A stretch of DNA of 64,000 nucleotides from JACTOJ01 sp032335695 (GTDB taxonomy: Bacteria > Bacillota > Clostridia > Clostridiales > Clostridiaceae): the NCBI RefSeq assembly GCF_032335695.1, contig NZ_JACTOJ010000002.1, positions 124,001 through 188,000 of the forward strand. The letters run 5' to 3'. Positions within the stretch are counted from its first letter, which is position 1. Each line of letters begins with the position of its first letter. Positions 27,591 to 35,241 of the stretch are shown one piece after another. The notes under the pieces are model-generated. The model did no database searches. It was not told the DNA's origin and worked only from the letters and a program-made list of their open reading frames with translations. The position numbers and the translations under genes are program-made.

Positions 27591-28199
27591 TTATGAAAAT
27601 AATTTATGGTGATATTCTTTAATTCTTGATTGTAAGTCATCCAATTCTTTATAATATCCCTCTAGTTTTATTTTATATTCTTTTGACATCAAACTGTTAA
27701 TGTCAAATTTGTCCTTTTGCTTATATGCAAACTCATTAGTTACCACTATTTGACTTATCTTTGTTCGTATCTCTTTCATTAGCTGTCCTATTTCAATAAC
27801 TGAATTTCTCAGAGTTTTGTCTTTAATATATTTCTCATATCTGCCCTGTTTAACTATCACTTCATGACAAATAATATAAATTTCTTTATCCATGGATTTA
27901 GATTGTCTATCAAATTTTGATAATAATATATCCATTATCATTAATTGATTCAATAAATTTCTACAAAAAATATCTGCTTCATCAAATATTGATTTAAAAT
28001 AAAAGCCTATAGCCATAATAGTGCTTGATACTATTCCGGTAATTATACCAATAACAATATTAGATCTATTATTTATTAAGAATATGCCAAATGTATTATT
28101 GATTTTGGTCAAATAACTACCTACGAAAATCCCTATGATAAAAAAAATAATTATTATAATTCCAAATAATAACCTTTTTTTAATTTTTAAATATTTCAT
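27591..28199 (-). CDS. Two-pass membrane protein with helical cytosolic domain
   Basis: 202 residues from ATG at 28199 (AAAGGTGA 8 nt upstream). Membrane spans at about 8-30 and 45-67 are followed by about 135 residues of charged, probably coiled-coil helix without Cys or known motif. I do not recognise it. It occupies the attL-proximal slot where phage satellites keep accessory genes such as superinfection exclusion or defence functions; that role is a guess from position. Confidence 0.65.
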   Translation of the reverse strand: MKYLKIKKRLLFGIIIIIFFIIGIFVGSYLTKINNTFGIFLINNRSNIVIGIITGIVSSTIMAIGFYFKSIFDEADIFCRNLLNQLMIMDILLSKFDRQSKSMDKEIYIICHEVIVKQGRYEKYIKDKTLRNSVIEIGQLMKEIRTKISQIVVTNEFAYKQKDKFDINSLMSKEYKIKLEGYYKELDDLQSRIKEYHHKLFS

Positions 28200-28383
28200 C
28201 CTACCACTCACCTTTCTAGTACACTATTTCTACACTAAAAAGGATTTTCCTGCATAATTTGCTATTTTATTAGTATGCTCAAAATTGAGCGTTTAAAATA
28301 AATAATTTCTTTTTCATTACTGCAGACGAAATTCGTACTCTGTCTAACTTATAGTGAAGATACTTGGTTTTACGATTTGAAAT

Positions 28384-28653
28384 TGGGATTTCCCAGACTG
28401 AAATTTATGACTGTCCAAAACTGGACTCTCCAAATTTGGCGACCCCTATTCTACACTTCCCTTTAAAGTGAAATGCTTTAGCCAGTTGTGGCAAAAAGAT
28501 AACATAGGAATATTAGTAGCTTTCTCCACATATGGAGAATTTATAATATCCCAATTTTCGCAAGATGTTGAGAAATATACTTCTCCCAAAAGTGGGCGAA
28601 AGAGATTCCTCCATAAGTGGTGGAATAAAAATCACCCCTCATAATTGAAGGGT
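28384..28653. repeat. Array of short hairpins with four-base loops (array 1)
   Basis: A 520-bp gene-free gap (28200-28723) holds eight small inverted repeats, each with a 4-nt loop: starts at 28384, 28413, 28428, 28481, 28522, 28581, 28606 and 28634, stems 3-8 bp. Six share a CCA-N4-TGG core, e.g. TTCTCCA-CATA-TGGAGAA at 28522-28539. The first has the inverse TGGG-ATTT-CCCA. The last (28634-28653) is followed leftwards by T-rich sequence and can be the terminator of the gene at 28724. The others have no obvious function. Confidence 0.6.
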
Positions 28654-28723
28654 ATTCTTTATAATGATAAAATGCATTTTAAGGCTCATAGAGCGTTCTT
28701 AATTTGATAGGTATATTTACCTT

Positions 28724-28975
28724 CTACTTCCCTGCAAGCTTAACAATAAGGCTATTATCAATAAATTCTTTTGTACGTAGGCTCATTCTTCTTTCATATG
28801 TCTTTTGGTATTTTTTATACAGGGCTATTGCTTCTTCCATATCTCCTATGAAATAAATATCTCTAATCTTCCCTTGATCATAGATCTTAGTTTCTCTCAA
28901 AGATATTCTTATATTATCTTTCTTAAAAGTGTATCCCAATGCTAACAAATAAGCTTCGTTTTCACTTAAAACCAT
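28724..28975 (-). CDS. Small island protein
   Basis: 83 residues from ATG at 28975 with AAGGTGG 8 nt upstream. Mixed charged sequence with a Tyr-rich helix (about 45-65). No family recognised. It lies between two hairpin-rich gaps in the island's left end. Confidence 0.6.
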   Translation of the reverse strand: MVLSENEAYLLALGYTFKKDNIRISLRETKIYDQGKIRDIYFIGDMEEAIALYKKYQKTYERRMSLRTKEFIDNSLIVKLAGK

Positions 28976-29204
28976 ACTCAAAACCACCTTATTCTTTTAT
29001 AAATTTTGTACATATAAACTTTTCATAAATATTCATAATTAATGGTAGAACATTGTAAAAACTCATATTACTCTTGATTCTAGTCTAAAAACTGACTTTT
29101 ACCACACCCCCTTATAACAAGCCGAATCGGTTTTTTGAATGGCTATACTACGGTTTCCAAAAGCAATTGTCATAGTGCCATATGGGGGGTATACGTATAA
29201 AAAT

Positions 29205-29226
29205 AACCCTTCAAATTTGAGGGGTT
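29205..29226 (-). terminator. Terminator after sigma-factor gene
   Basis: AACCCTTCA-AATT-TGAGGGGTT (29205-29226), followed leftwards by TATTTTTAT. Its stem overlaps the stop codon of the sigma gene by 2 nt. Its sequence is close to the last hairpin of array 1 at 28634. Confidence 0.75.
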
Positions 29227-29932
29227 AAGATAAATATTTCTCAAAAAAATCTATATTTTCAATAGCTGCAGCAATGCTGTTGTTTTCATATCTTATCCTA
29301 TTTCCGTACAGTTCATTTGCTTTCCTTCGTCCCCATGACGAGTGCCTAATTTTTCTTAGAGCCTGCCCTTCTATTCTCTTGACTTGGTAATCATCAATAT
29401 TGAATATGGATCCTATTTCACCAAAGCTTAGTATCCTTCCATTATTCCATCCGTAATGAAGCTTTAGAGTTTCCCTTTCTTTTAGTGATGTATTATCATT
29501 CATAGCCTGCTCTAGTTCCTCTCTAAGCTCTTTTATATATATTCTTTCCTCTACATTCTCCAAGCTATAATCTTCGCCCTCTATGTAGTCCATGAGCTGT
29601 GAGGAATCATCATCACCTATAGGAGAATTAAGGCTTATTTCTTCTTTTGTAGCTCTAGTATTAATAAACCTACTTATCTTACTATTTACCCAAAACACAG
29701 CATAGGTTATAAACTTGGCTTTCTTCTCATTATCAAAATCATATTTATCAGCTGCAGCAATAAGTCCTAAATATCCTTCCTGAATTAAATCCTCTTTGTC
29801 TACTGCATTAGTACCTTCTGTATAGAACCTATTAGCCAGCTTGTATATAATACTTTTATTTTGCTCTATTAGTATCTCTAAGGCTTGTTTATCTCCTTGC
29901 CTATACAAATATACTAATTCCTCATTAGTCAT
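29225..29932 (-). CDS. Sigma-70-family RNA polymerase sigma factor
   Basis: 235 residues. Region 2 is clear ('EDLIQEGYLGLIAAADKYDF', 'FITYAVFWVNSKISRFI'), followed by a region 3/4 linker and a region 4 HTH ('LSFGEIGSIFNIDDYQVKRI'). It resembles SigK/SigG-type sporulation or phage sigma factors, without region 1.1. It overlaps the upstream gene by 8 nt. As the last part of the leftward operon, it may direct late island transcription or redirect host polymerase on induction. Confidence 0.88.
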   Translation of the reverse strand: MTNEELVYLYRQGDKQALEILIEQNKSIIYKLANRFYTEGTNAVDKEDLIQEGYLGLIAAADKYDFDNEKKAKFITYAVFWVNSKISRFINTRATKEEISLNSPIGDDDSSQLMDYIEGEDYSLENVEERIYIKELREELEQAMNDNTSLKERETLKLHYGWNNGRILSFGEIGSIFNIDDYQVKRIEGQALRKIRHSSWGRRKANELYGNRIRYENNSIAAAIENIDFFEKYLS

Positions 29933-30245
29933 CAGTATACCTCCATGAGAGCCTATTCAAAATCTTTTTTTCTCGTCTACGGAGGGAACTGCCTGAAAGA
30001 TTGAATAATACCTCTAAAGCTTTTGGATCTATTTTATCAATGTATTTAGCCTTAATATACTGCCGCTCTTCATCTTCAAGGAAATGCTTAATTCCATATG
30101 TAAAATCAAAAATATTGGATTCTAGTCTCATAATATCTAATTCTATTTCTATCTTTTTCGGAATACTTTTGCCTTTGAAATTAATCTTTTTAAGTGCATC
30201 CAATCTTTCCAAATCCTTAAAGTATTCTTTCAAATTTTTATACAT
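29925..30245 (-). CDS. Phage ArpU/RinA-like transcription regulator
   Basis: 106 residues. The C-terminal half 'LEDEERQYIKAKYID' then 'SGSSLRRREKKILNRL' matches the sigma-region-4-like HTH seen in small phage late regulators. Together with the sigma factor it overlaps, it forms a pair that may act as a late switch. The family link is by pattern only. Confidence 0.55.
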   Translation of the reverse strand: MYKNLKEYFKDLERLDALKKINFKGKSIPKKIEIELDIMRLESNIFDFTYGIKHFLEDEERQYIKAKYIDKIDPKALEVLFNLSGSSLRRREKKILNRLSWRYTDD

Positions 30246-30266
30246 ATATACTCACATCCTTAAGTA

Positions 30267-30608
30267 TTACCAAAGTTTTTGAATATAAATTTCAGTATTC
30301 CTTAATATCTCACTTACTTGCTTAAGCAGCTGGTTATAAGTTTTCATAGCATCCATATAAGAAGTTAATGCAGGATTAGTACGCCTTGTTTCCTGAGTTC
30401 CATTTTTATATAACTCAATTGCACCATTCTTCTTAATATCGGCTTTCAATTGCTTTATAACTGTTTCTATATACTTAAGCTCTTCCAGATACCTTTTTAT
30501 TCTTATCATTTTATCCTCTGTTAGGTCTTTTTTAATTTGGCTATCTGCAGGAAGTTGCTCTATATAATCTAGCAATTCCATTATGTTTACTTTTTTTCTG
30601 GCAGCCAT
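30267..30608 (-). CDS. terS: P27-family terminase small subunit
   Basis: 113 residues, slightly short. The central helices and 'YKNGTQETRRTNPALTSYMD' match the P27/Terminase_4 small subunit, where the NPAL motif is the hallmark. TerS recognises the packaging site and delivers DNA to the large subunit. No large subunit is encoded in the island. This is exactly the situation of SaPI-type satellites, which use their own TerS with the helper phage's TerL. Confidence 0.75.
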   Translation of the reverse strand: MAARKKVNIMELLDYIEQLPADSQIKKDLTEDKMIRIKRYLEELKYIETVIKQLKADIKKNGAIELYKNGTQETRRTNPALTSYMDAMKTYNQLLKQVSEILRNTEIYIQKLW

Positions 30609-30639
30609 ATATTACAACTCCTTTCATATTATTTTTATC

Positions 30640-30731
30640 CTTTTGGGCGGAGGGGGGTATTTTTCAATGAATTTTTGAATTTTACTCCGTATATCGTTCC
30701 GTTCTACTACATGCGGTTCTCCGCAGCCTTC
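30640..30731. other. GC-rich segment next to terS (candidate packaging site)
   Basis: In an AT-rich gap stand GGGCGGAGGGGGGTAT (about 30641-30660) and a TGCGG-TTCT-CCGCA hairpin (30712-30725). GGGGGG runs recur at about 30746 and 29184. Packaging sites often adjoin terS and are unusually GC-rich; no cleavage site can be shown here. Confidence 0.25.
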
Positions 30732-30908
30732 TCAATATTTTTTCCTGGGGGGTGTTGTCCTGCTTTTCATTATTTTAAAAGTAGTCAATTTAGGATTACT
30801 ATTCCATATCCTCCTTAGCTCCTCTTTGGTTATATCTGTACGCTCATTTATTATTAGTGTTCTGCCTTCTATTCTATATTCTTTAGTGGTGCCTTGGTTA
30901 TATACCAC
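30732..30908 (-). CDS. Small island protein, 58 residues
   Basis: GTG at 30908 with AAGGATGTGA upstream; ends TGA at 30732. Basic C-terminus ('SRTTPPRKK') and a helical middle part ('DITKEELRRIWN'). Placed between capsid and terS genes. Unrecognised; the reading frame and ribosome site support it as real. Confidence 0.5.
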   Translation of the reverse strand: MVYNQGTTKEYRIEGRTLIINERTDITKEELRRIWNSNPKLTTFKIMKSRTTPPRKKY

Positions 30909-30934
30909 TTATCTCACATCCTTGTATAAAAAGT

Positions 30935-30960
30935 ATGCTGGCATTTATGTATACCAGCAT
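30935..30960 (-). terminator. Hairpin after capsid gene
   Basis: ATGCTGG (30935-30941) pairs with CCAGCAT (30954-30960). It lies between the capsid gene and the 58-residue gene; no T-tract follows on the transcribed strand, so it may be an attenuator or mRNA end-protector. Confidence 0.4.
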
Positions 30961-31037
30961 TGAAGGAAAGGTTATTAAATGAATAATATAATTATTAAAT
31001 ATATATATATAAACACTAACAAGTAATGTATATACCA

Positions 31038-32381
31038 TTATGCTTTTTTAATTCTTGTAAATCCTTTGTATGCTGCCACTGATCCACCAACGAATACACT
31101 GCCTTTATAACATACTTGTCCTGATTTAAATTTATAGTCCCTACTCTCTTGTACATCTACTGGTGAGAATATAGGTAACTCATATCCTAGTAGTTTTCCA
31201 TAAGCCATACAATAAGTAGCAGCAGTAGTAGTTGTATCTGATAATGCAGGACATACACTATTGATTATGAAGTTAACAGAATAACTATCCGCTGAGGATA
31301 TAGTACCCATATTACCATCGTAAGTAATCTTGTATAGTTTTTCTCCAGTGGTAGACCTTACTGCTGCAAATGCTGCTAAATCTTTTTTATTTAGTATAAG
31401 GTAGCAGCCACCTTCTATATCTTCATCACCGCCATAGCCAAACACTATTTTATCTAATGTATCTGCATCTATGCTTGATAATGATAAGTCACTGGCTACA
31501 GGTATTACATTAGCTGGAGAATTAAAGATACCTTTTATCTGATTTTCTCCACCAGCCCCTACTAGTATCTGCTTTGATATTTTCTTTCTTATAGCCACAT
31601 TAATAGAGTTTGCAACTTCTGCCTGGTAGTCAACATTAGGAAGCTTTACTGATTCCTCAGACATTTCACAGTATGCTGTTACCTTTGCTTTGCCTATAGT
31701 TACATAATCCATTATAGGATCTGCATCTGTATAATCTGCATTTTCTTCGGTGTAGTCTCCTTCACCATATCCAACTACAAATCCCTTCTTATAGGCTTCT
31801 CCACCCATTAAAGGTACTGCATGAATTAAGTCTATAGTTGAGGACACTTGATTAAATGCTGGATTTAATGTATTGCTTGTTTGAGTTGGTATTACCAACG
31901 GATTACTAGCTATTGTTATTGACCTTAGCTCCGCCATTTCTCTCATATCAAAGCTAACTGACTTTTTATTTTTTAAGTCTAAACCTCTTTGTTCATATAA
32001 CTCTATTTTCTTATCGTCTCCCATGAAATCATCACTCCTTGAATTTGTATTTACTTGGTTACCCATGCTATATGTAGCTATTGGATTTAATTGTCCAGCT
32101 GGCTTTCTTCCTCTTTCTTGAGGTTTGGAGTTTACTCCATATATAGGCGGCATAGCTGCAACACCTTCTGCAGTTCCTGGATTAGCGCTTCTTGATTCCT
32201 CTGATTCTTCTATTTGGTCCAGCTGATCCTCTAAAGATTCAATCTCTTTTCTTATCTGTTCCGTTTGGCTATTAATATTTCTTACTTCTTCTAAGGAATT
32301 TGTAAATTGACTCTTATCAATAAGCTCACGCATGGTATTTCTTTTCTCTCTTAAGAGTTTCTTTATATCTCTTTTATTCAT
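31038..32381 (-). CDS. HK97-type phage major capsid protein
   Basis: 447 residues. Residues 1-60 are a coiled coil and about 60-130 a flexible stretch, together like the delta/scaffold domain of HK97-fold capsid precursors. From about residue 150 the capsid fold shows its usual strings ('EMSEESVKLPNVDYQAEV', 'QILVGAGGENQIKGIFN', 'CYLILNKKDLAAFA'). No prohead protease or portal gene is beside it, which is odd because these normally form one block. It may build or resize a shell during helper infection. Confidence 0.88.
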   Translation of the reverse strand: MNKRDIKKLLREKRNTMRELIDKSQFTNSLEEVRNINSQTEQIRKEIESLEDQLDQIEESEESRSANPGTAEGVAAMPPIYGVNSKPQERGRKPAGQLNPIATYSMGNQVNTNSRSDDFMGDDKKIELYEQRGLDLKNKKSVSFDMREMAELRSITIASNPLVIPTQTSNTLNPAFNQVSSTIDLIHAVPLMGGEAYKKGFVVGYGEGDYTEENADYTDADPIMDYVTIGKAKVTAYCEMSEESVKLPNVDYQAEVANSINVAIRKKISKQILVGAGGENQIKGIFNSPANVIPVASDLSLSSIDADTLDKIVFGYGGDEDIEGGCYLILNKKDLAAFAAVRSTTGEKLYKITYDGNMGTISSADSYSVNFIINSVCPALSDTTTTAATYCMAYGKLLGYELPIFSPVDVQESRDYKFKSGQVCYKGSVFVGGSVAAYKGFTRIKKA

Positions 32382-32407
32382 TTAGATCACTCCAATCAAA
32401 TTGATTT

Positions 32408-32734
32408 TTAAATCTTTCTATAGGTTTTTTCTCGCTCTGCTTCTAAGGCTATTTTTTCATAAGCTTGCTTTAAGCTGCTTTCACCTTCTATATTGCTTGA
32501 AAGAGCTTCCATAGTGCTTATTAAAATATTAAGTTCCTCATTTGATAATGTGTTAGGTATTTCCACCTTGATTACTTCATTGAATTTTTCCATTTCAATC
32601 ATCCTTCCTTTTTCCGTAGATAACTCAGACTTTCGCTGCCAATATCTATCTTGTATTTTCTTTACCTTGTCTGGATTTTTATTTCTCCAGCTTTTCATAT
32701 ACTCGTTCCTGGCTGCCTTTGCTTTCTCATCCAA
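32408..32734 (-). CDS. Hypothetical phage-type protein
   Basis: 108 residues from TTG at 32734, chosen because AGGAGG stands 7 nt before it inside the longer frame. Lys/Glu-rich, helical; the start 'LDEKAKAARNEYMKSWRNKN' is of a kind often seen in small Firmicute phage proteins before capsid genes. Function unknown. It is preceded by an attenuator-like hairpin at 32759. Confidence 0.6.
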   Translation of the reverse strand: MDEKAKAARNEYMKSWRNKNPDKVKKIQDRYWQRKSELSTEKGRMIEMEKFNEVIKVEIPNTLSNEELNILISTMEALSSNIEGESSLKQAYEKIALEAEREKTYRKI

Positions 32735-32758
32735 CGTAACACCTCCTAAAAACAAAAG

Positions 32759-32797
32759 AGCCAACTAACAACATAAATTAATATGTGTTAATTGGCT
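32759..32797 (-). terminator. Terminator or attenuator before structural genes
   Basis: AGCCAACTAACA (32759-32770) pairs with TGTTAATTGGCT (32786-32797) at 11 of 12 positions, with a T-rich run leftwards ending at the next gene's ribosome site. It could gate expression of the capsid-terS part of the operon. Confidence 0.65.
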
Positions 32798-33048
32798 CTG
32801 GCTCACAGGCTCTGGCACTCTTTATGATATAGGTTTTCCTTTTTAAAGGGGAAAACTTAAATGTTATCTTTATATTTATTATACTACAAAGCTATGATGT
32901 ATTCTATGGCTTGTCCGTAGTTACCATAGATATATTTTAGATAACTACACATTTCCTAAAAATCAGAAACGCGGATATAGTGTGTTGTTGAATATTGATA
33001 TACTTACTCGGCTTTACTTCTACGTCAATCCGAGTAAAGTACCTATTA
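32798..33048. other. Island gap with inverted repeats
   Basis: No gene seen. Contains an inverted repeat TACTCGG/CCGAGTA (33005-33036), a GTAGTTA/TAACTAC pair (about 32921-32949) and a TTTTCC/GGAAAA repeat near 32835. On the leftward strand a TATAAT at about 32881 has no good -35. Confidence 0.3.
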
Positions 33049-33861
33049 TCAGATTCCCCATTGATCTTTAAGCTTATTTAAAAATTTCATGCCCTCACCA
33101 TTATCTTTTTTAATATCCGGATGAAGTTTCAAAGCTGCAGCCTTATACATGACTTTCAAATATTCCTTTTCTTTATCTGTGTAGGTACTGTCTTTACTTT
33201 TGAAGTAACTACTATAATCATTGTCGCTGTAGTTACCTTGTGAAGAATTAGAGTAACTACGGTATTTTTCATAAAATCTCTGATTAGCTTCATATTCATC
33301 CTGGAGCTTTTTCAAATATTCAACATTTCTCAAAACCCCAAATACATCATAGCAATAATCATAAGTATCTCTGCCATACTTGCCCTCAAAATCAGCCTTA
33401 CTTGCAGCATATATAGTGGTTATCCTGTCATGCTCTTCTTTAACCTTGAATTCTTCTGTCTGCTGAAATTCCTTTTCTATTCTTTCACGTAGAGGATTAT
33501 ATTTCTCATAAACTATATCCCAAAACTCTTCTTCTGAGATTTCAAGATCTTTTATAATTTCCTCCACACGGTCAGTTCTTATATGTTCATATATATCAAA
33601 TACAAGTACATCATAATAACCTATGCTACATAATGGCCATTGTTTTTTCTTAACCCTTCCATGCTCTCTATAGCTCTTATGTATGCTTATCTTATATGCC
33701 TTTTTAATAGGTCTTTGAAATCGCCCTCCAGTGTATCTATAACACCATTTTTTATATTCATTATTGCCATCACTCCAGATGGTTTGATAGGCTTCAAGCT
33801 TTTTTAACCCACCGAAAGGATTAGCTTTTTTAGTTTCTATTTCCTGAATAACACAATACAA
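33049..33861 (-). CDS. J-domain co-chaperone-like protein of the island
   Basis: 270 residues, start TTG at 33861 behind GGTGGTG. Residues 1-200 are a Tyr- and Lys-rich unrecognised region; 200-225 is a Ser/Asn/Tyr linker. The C-terminal 45 residues are a J-domain core: helix II 'KEYLKVMYKAAALKL', the invariant HPD (247-249), then helix III ending 'FLNKLKDQW'. HPD activates DnaK ATPase. A satellite-encoded J protein could recruit host DnaK to replication or capsid assembly, as lambda does with DnaJ/DnaK. Confidence 0.8.
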   Translation of the reverse strand: MYCVIQEIETKKANPFGGLKKLEAYQTIWSDGNNEYKKWCYRYTGGRFQRPIKKAYKISIHKSYREHGRVKKKQWPLCSIGYYDVLVFDIYEHIRTDRVEEIIKDLEISEEEFWDIVYEKYNPLRERIEKEFQQTEEFKVKEEHDRITTIYAASKADFEGKYGRDTYDYCYDVFGVLRNVEYLKKLQDEYEANQRFYEKYRSYSNSSQGNYSDNDYSSYFKSKDSTYTDKEKEYLKVMYKAAALKLHPDIKKDNGEGMKFLNKLKDQWGI

Positions 33862-33903
33862 TATATCACCACCACATATTCACAATGTAGGTATCTTATT
33901 TTA

Positions 33904-34068
33904 TTAAAAGTTAACTACATCAGTATTGATTTTTTGCTTTGGTGTATTTCTTATCTCAATTTCTCGCTTACACTTTTTACACCAAATTGCAACTCCTGCA
34001 ATATCCTTATCATCATCTATCTTTGCAAGCTTTTGCCCACAAACAGGGCATTTGAACCATTTTTTCAT
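33904..34068 (-). CDS. Com-like zinc-finger protein
   Basis: 54 residues, ATG at 34068, stop at 33904. 'KCPVCGQKLAKID' and 'WCKKCKREIEI' give two CxxC pairs, as in Mu Com-type translational activators found in many phages. It lies just before the J-domain gene and ahead of the second hairpin array, so an RNA-binding role is attractive but unproven. Confidence 0.65.
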   Translation of the reverse strand: MKKWFKCPVCGQKLAKIDDDKDIAGVAIWCKKCKREIEIRNTPKQKINTDVVNF

Positions 34069-34104
34069 TTATAATCATCCTCACTTAAAATTATTATTCC
34101 AAGC

Positions 34105-34467
34105 CAAGTGGATTTCCACTTGAGCTATTAATTTTAATCCAAGGGTTCAGCATAATGCTGAACCTCGTCAATATTATTGACTACCCCTTCAACACCATGT
34201 AGAACCCTGTTAAGTATAAAGATAGCGTTTAAAACGTAACCTTTGCAAACACTTCGACATTATGTCGAACCCTACTGAATAAGTCTTGGCCAGTGGATTT
34301 CCACTTGCCAAATATTTAGAGTTACCCAGTATCATGAGCCCGGCTGAAAATTTTGCTCGCCCCAATTTTAGGGTTACCTTATAGCTCAAGCGACGAAATT
34401 CGTCGTAAGAAGTTGCCTATGACTTAATTCCTTTTTTCTAAAATAAGTGGTGCTTGAAATTTCAAGC
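34105..34467. repeat. Array of short palindromes (array 2)
   Basis: Gap with at least seven perfect or near-perfect palindromes: 34105-34122 (CAAGTGG-ATTT-CCACTTG), 34144-34164, 34167-34181, 34253-34269, 34286-34311 (again GTGG-ATTT-CCAC within a longer stem), 34391-34405 and 34452-34467. Short direct repeats such as GAACCCT follow two of them. No gene is visible between. The GG-ATTT-CC core also occurs in array 1 at 28384. Confidence 0.6.
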
Positions 34468-34475
34468 AGGGGTAC

Positions 34476-34583
34476 TTACCTATGGTTATACTTCTTTTTC
34501 CACTCTAACAATTCCTTAAGCTGCGGCTCCTTGCCATTCATATGGCAGTGGTCCATATAGGATAAAAATATTGCTACGCTCAT
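34476..34583 (-). CDS. Very small island protein, 35 residues
   Basis: ATG at 34583 behind an ideal AAGGAGGAACAT site; stop at 34476. Sequence starts MSVAIFLSYMDHCH and ends basic. The strong ribosome site is the main argument that it is translated. Function unknown. Confidence 0.5.
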   Translation of the reverse strand: MSVAIFLSYMDHCHMNGKEPQLKELLEWKKKYNHR

Positions 34584-34670
34584 ATGTTCCTCCTTGACAT
34601 TGCCATCCAAAGAAGCTAGACTATATTTGCGTGATATAAGTCTGTTCCTTCGGAATGGATTTTTTTATTT

Positions 34671-35105
34671 TTATACATTTTCTTCAACAATAGATTCCTT
34701 AGCTTCTTGAAGTGTTTCTATTATTTTGTGAAGCATAGCTTTTAGTCGCTGGTTTTCCAGTTTTAACTTTAAATTTTGCATTTCCCAAGTGTATTCTAGT
34801 TCAAATTTTATAATCTCTGGTGTGTGATTCGATTCCTCTAAACCAGAATAGAAACCTCGGCGGAAGTTGTATATTATTTCCTCTGTAGCTTCATTAGTTC
34901 TGGCATCACTATATTCAGCAAGTACCTCTAATTGTTCCTTTGTAAGCATGCCTGATAGCTTCTTATATAACCTACGTGTTTCGTTAATTGCTTTTTCATA
35001 GCTGCTTTTTTCCGCTTCTGTCATATCGCTAAAATTAAGATCCTGCACATCAAACATCTTTGCATCAATAGTTTTAGTAATCAATTCTTTTACAATTTTA
35101 TTCAT
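34671..35105 (-). CDS. DUF6809-like helical protein
   Basis: 144 residues. 'LTKEQLEVLAEYSDA' then 'EIIYNFRRGFYSGL' matches the pattern of small clostridial phage proteins grouped as DUF6809, followed by a long C-terminal coiled coil. Overlaps the 47-residue gene upstream by 8 nt. Function unknown. Confidence 0.6.
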   Translation of the reverse strand: MNKIVKELITKTIDAKMFDVQDLNFSDMTEAEKSSYEKAINETRRLYKKLSGMLTKEQLEVLAEYSDARTNEATEEIIYNFRRGFYSGLEESNHTPEIIKFELEYTWEMQNLKLKLENQRLKAMLHKIIETLQEAKESIVEENV

Positions 35106-35241
35106 TTATCTTTTCCCCTTTCAATACTATTAATTTATTTTTACCTGCAAGTATATAACCTACAGTTATTTTTATATGTCTTGGAGCTTCTTTGTATTTG
35201 TCCCCAATTCTTTTTATTGTGGCTGCAAGATTATCAGACAT
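35098..35241 (-). CDS. Small island protein, 47 residues
   Basis: ATG at 35241 directly after the helicase stop (TAA ATG) with GGAGTGG upstream; ends by overlapping the next gene. Basic N-terminal helix. Unrecognised. The tight junctions on both sides support it as a real gene of the replication operon. Confidence 0.6.
   Translation of the reverse strand: MSDNLAATIKRIGDKYKEAPRHIKITVGYILAGKNKLIVLKGEKINE

Noticed and set aside
28384..28653. Possible CRISPR array
   Set aside because: No direct repeats of constant length and no spacers; the units are short inverted repeats with differing stems, and no cas gene is near.
32921..32955. 22-codon frame on the - strand in the island
   Set aside because: Ribosome-site-like AGGA touches the ATG, so initiation is unlikely, and the frame overlaps an inverted repeat.
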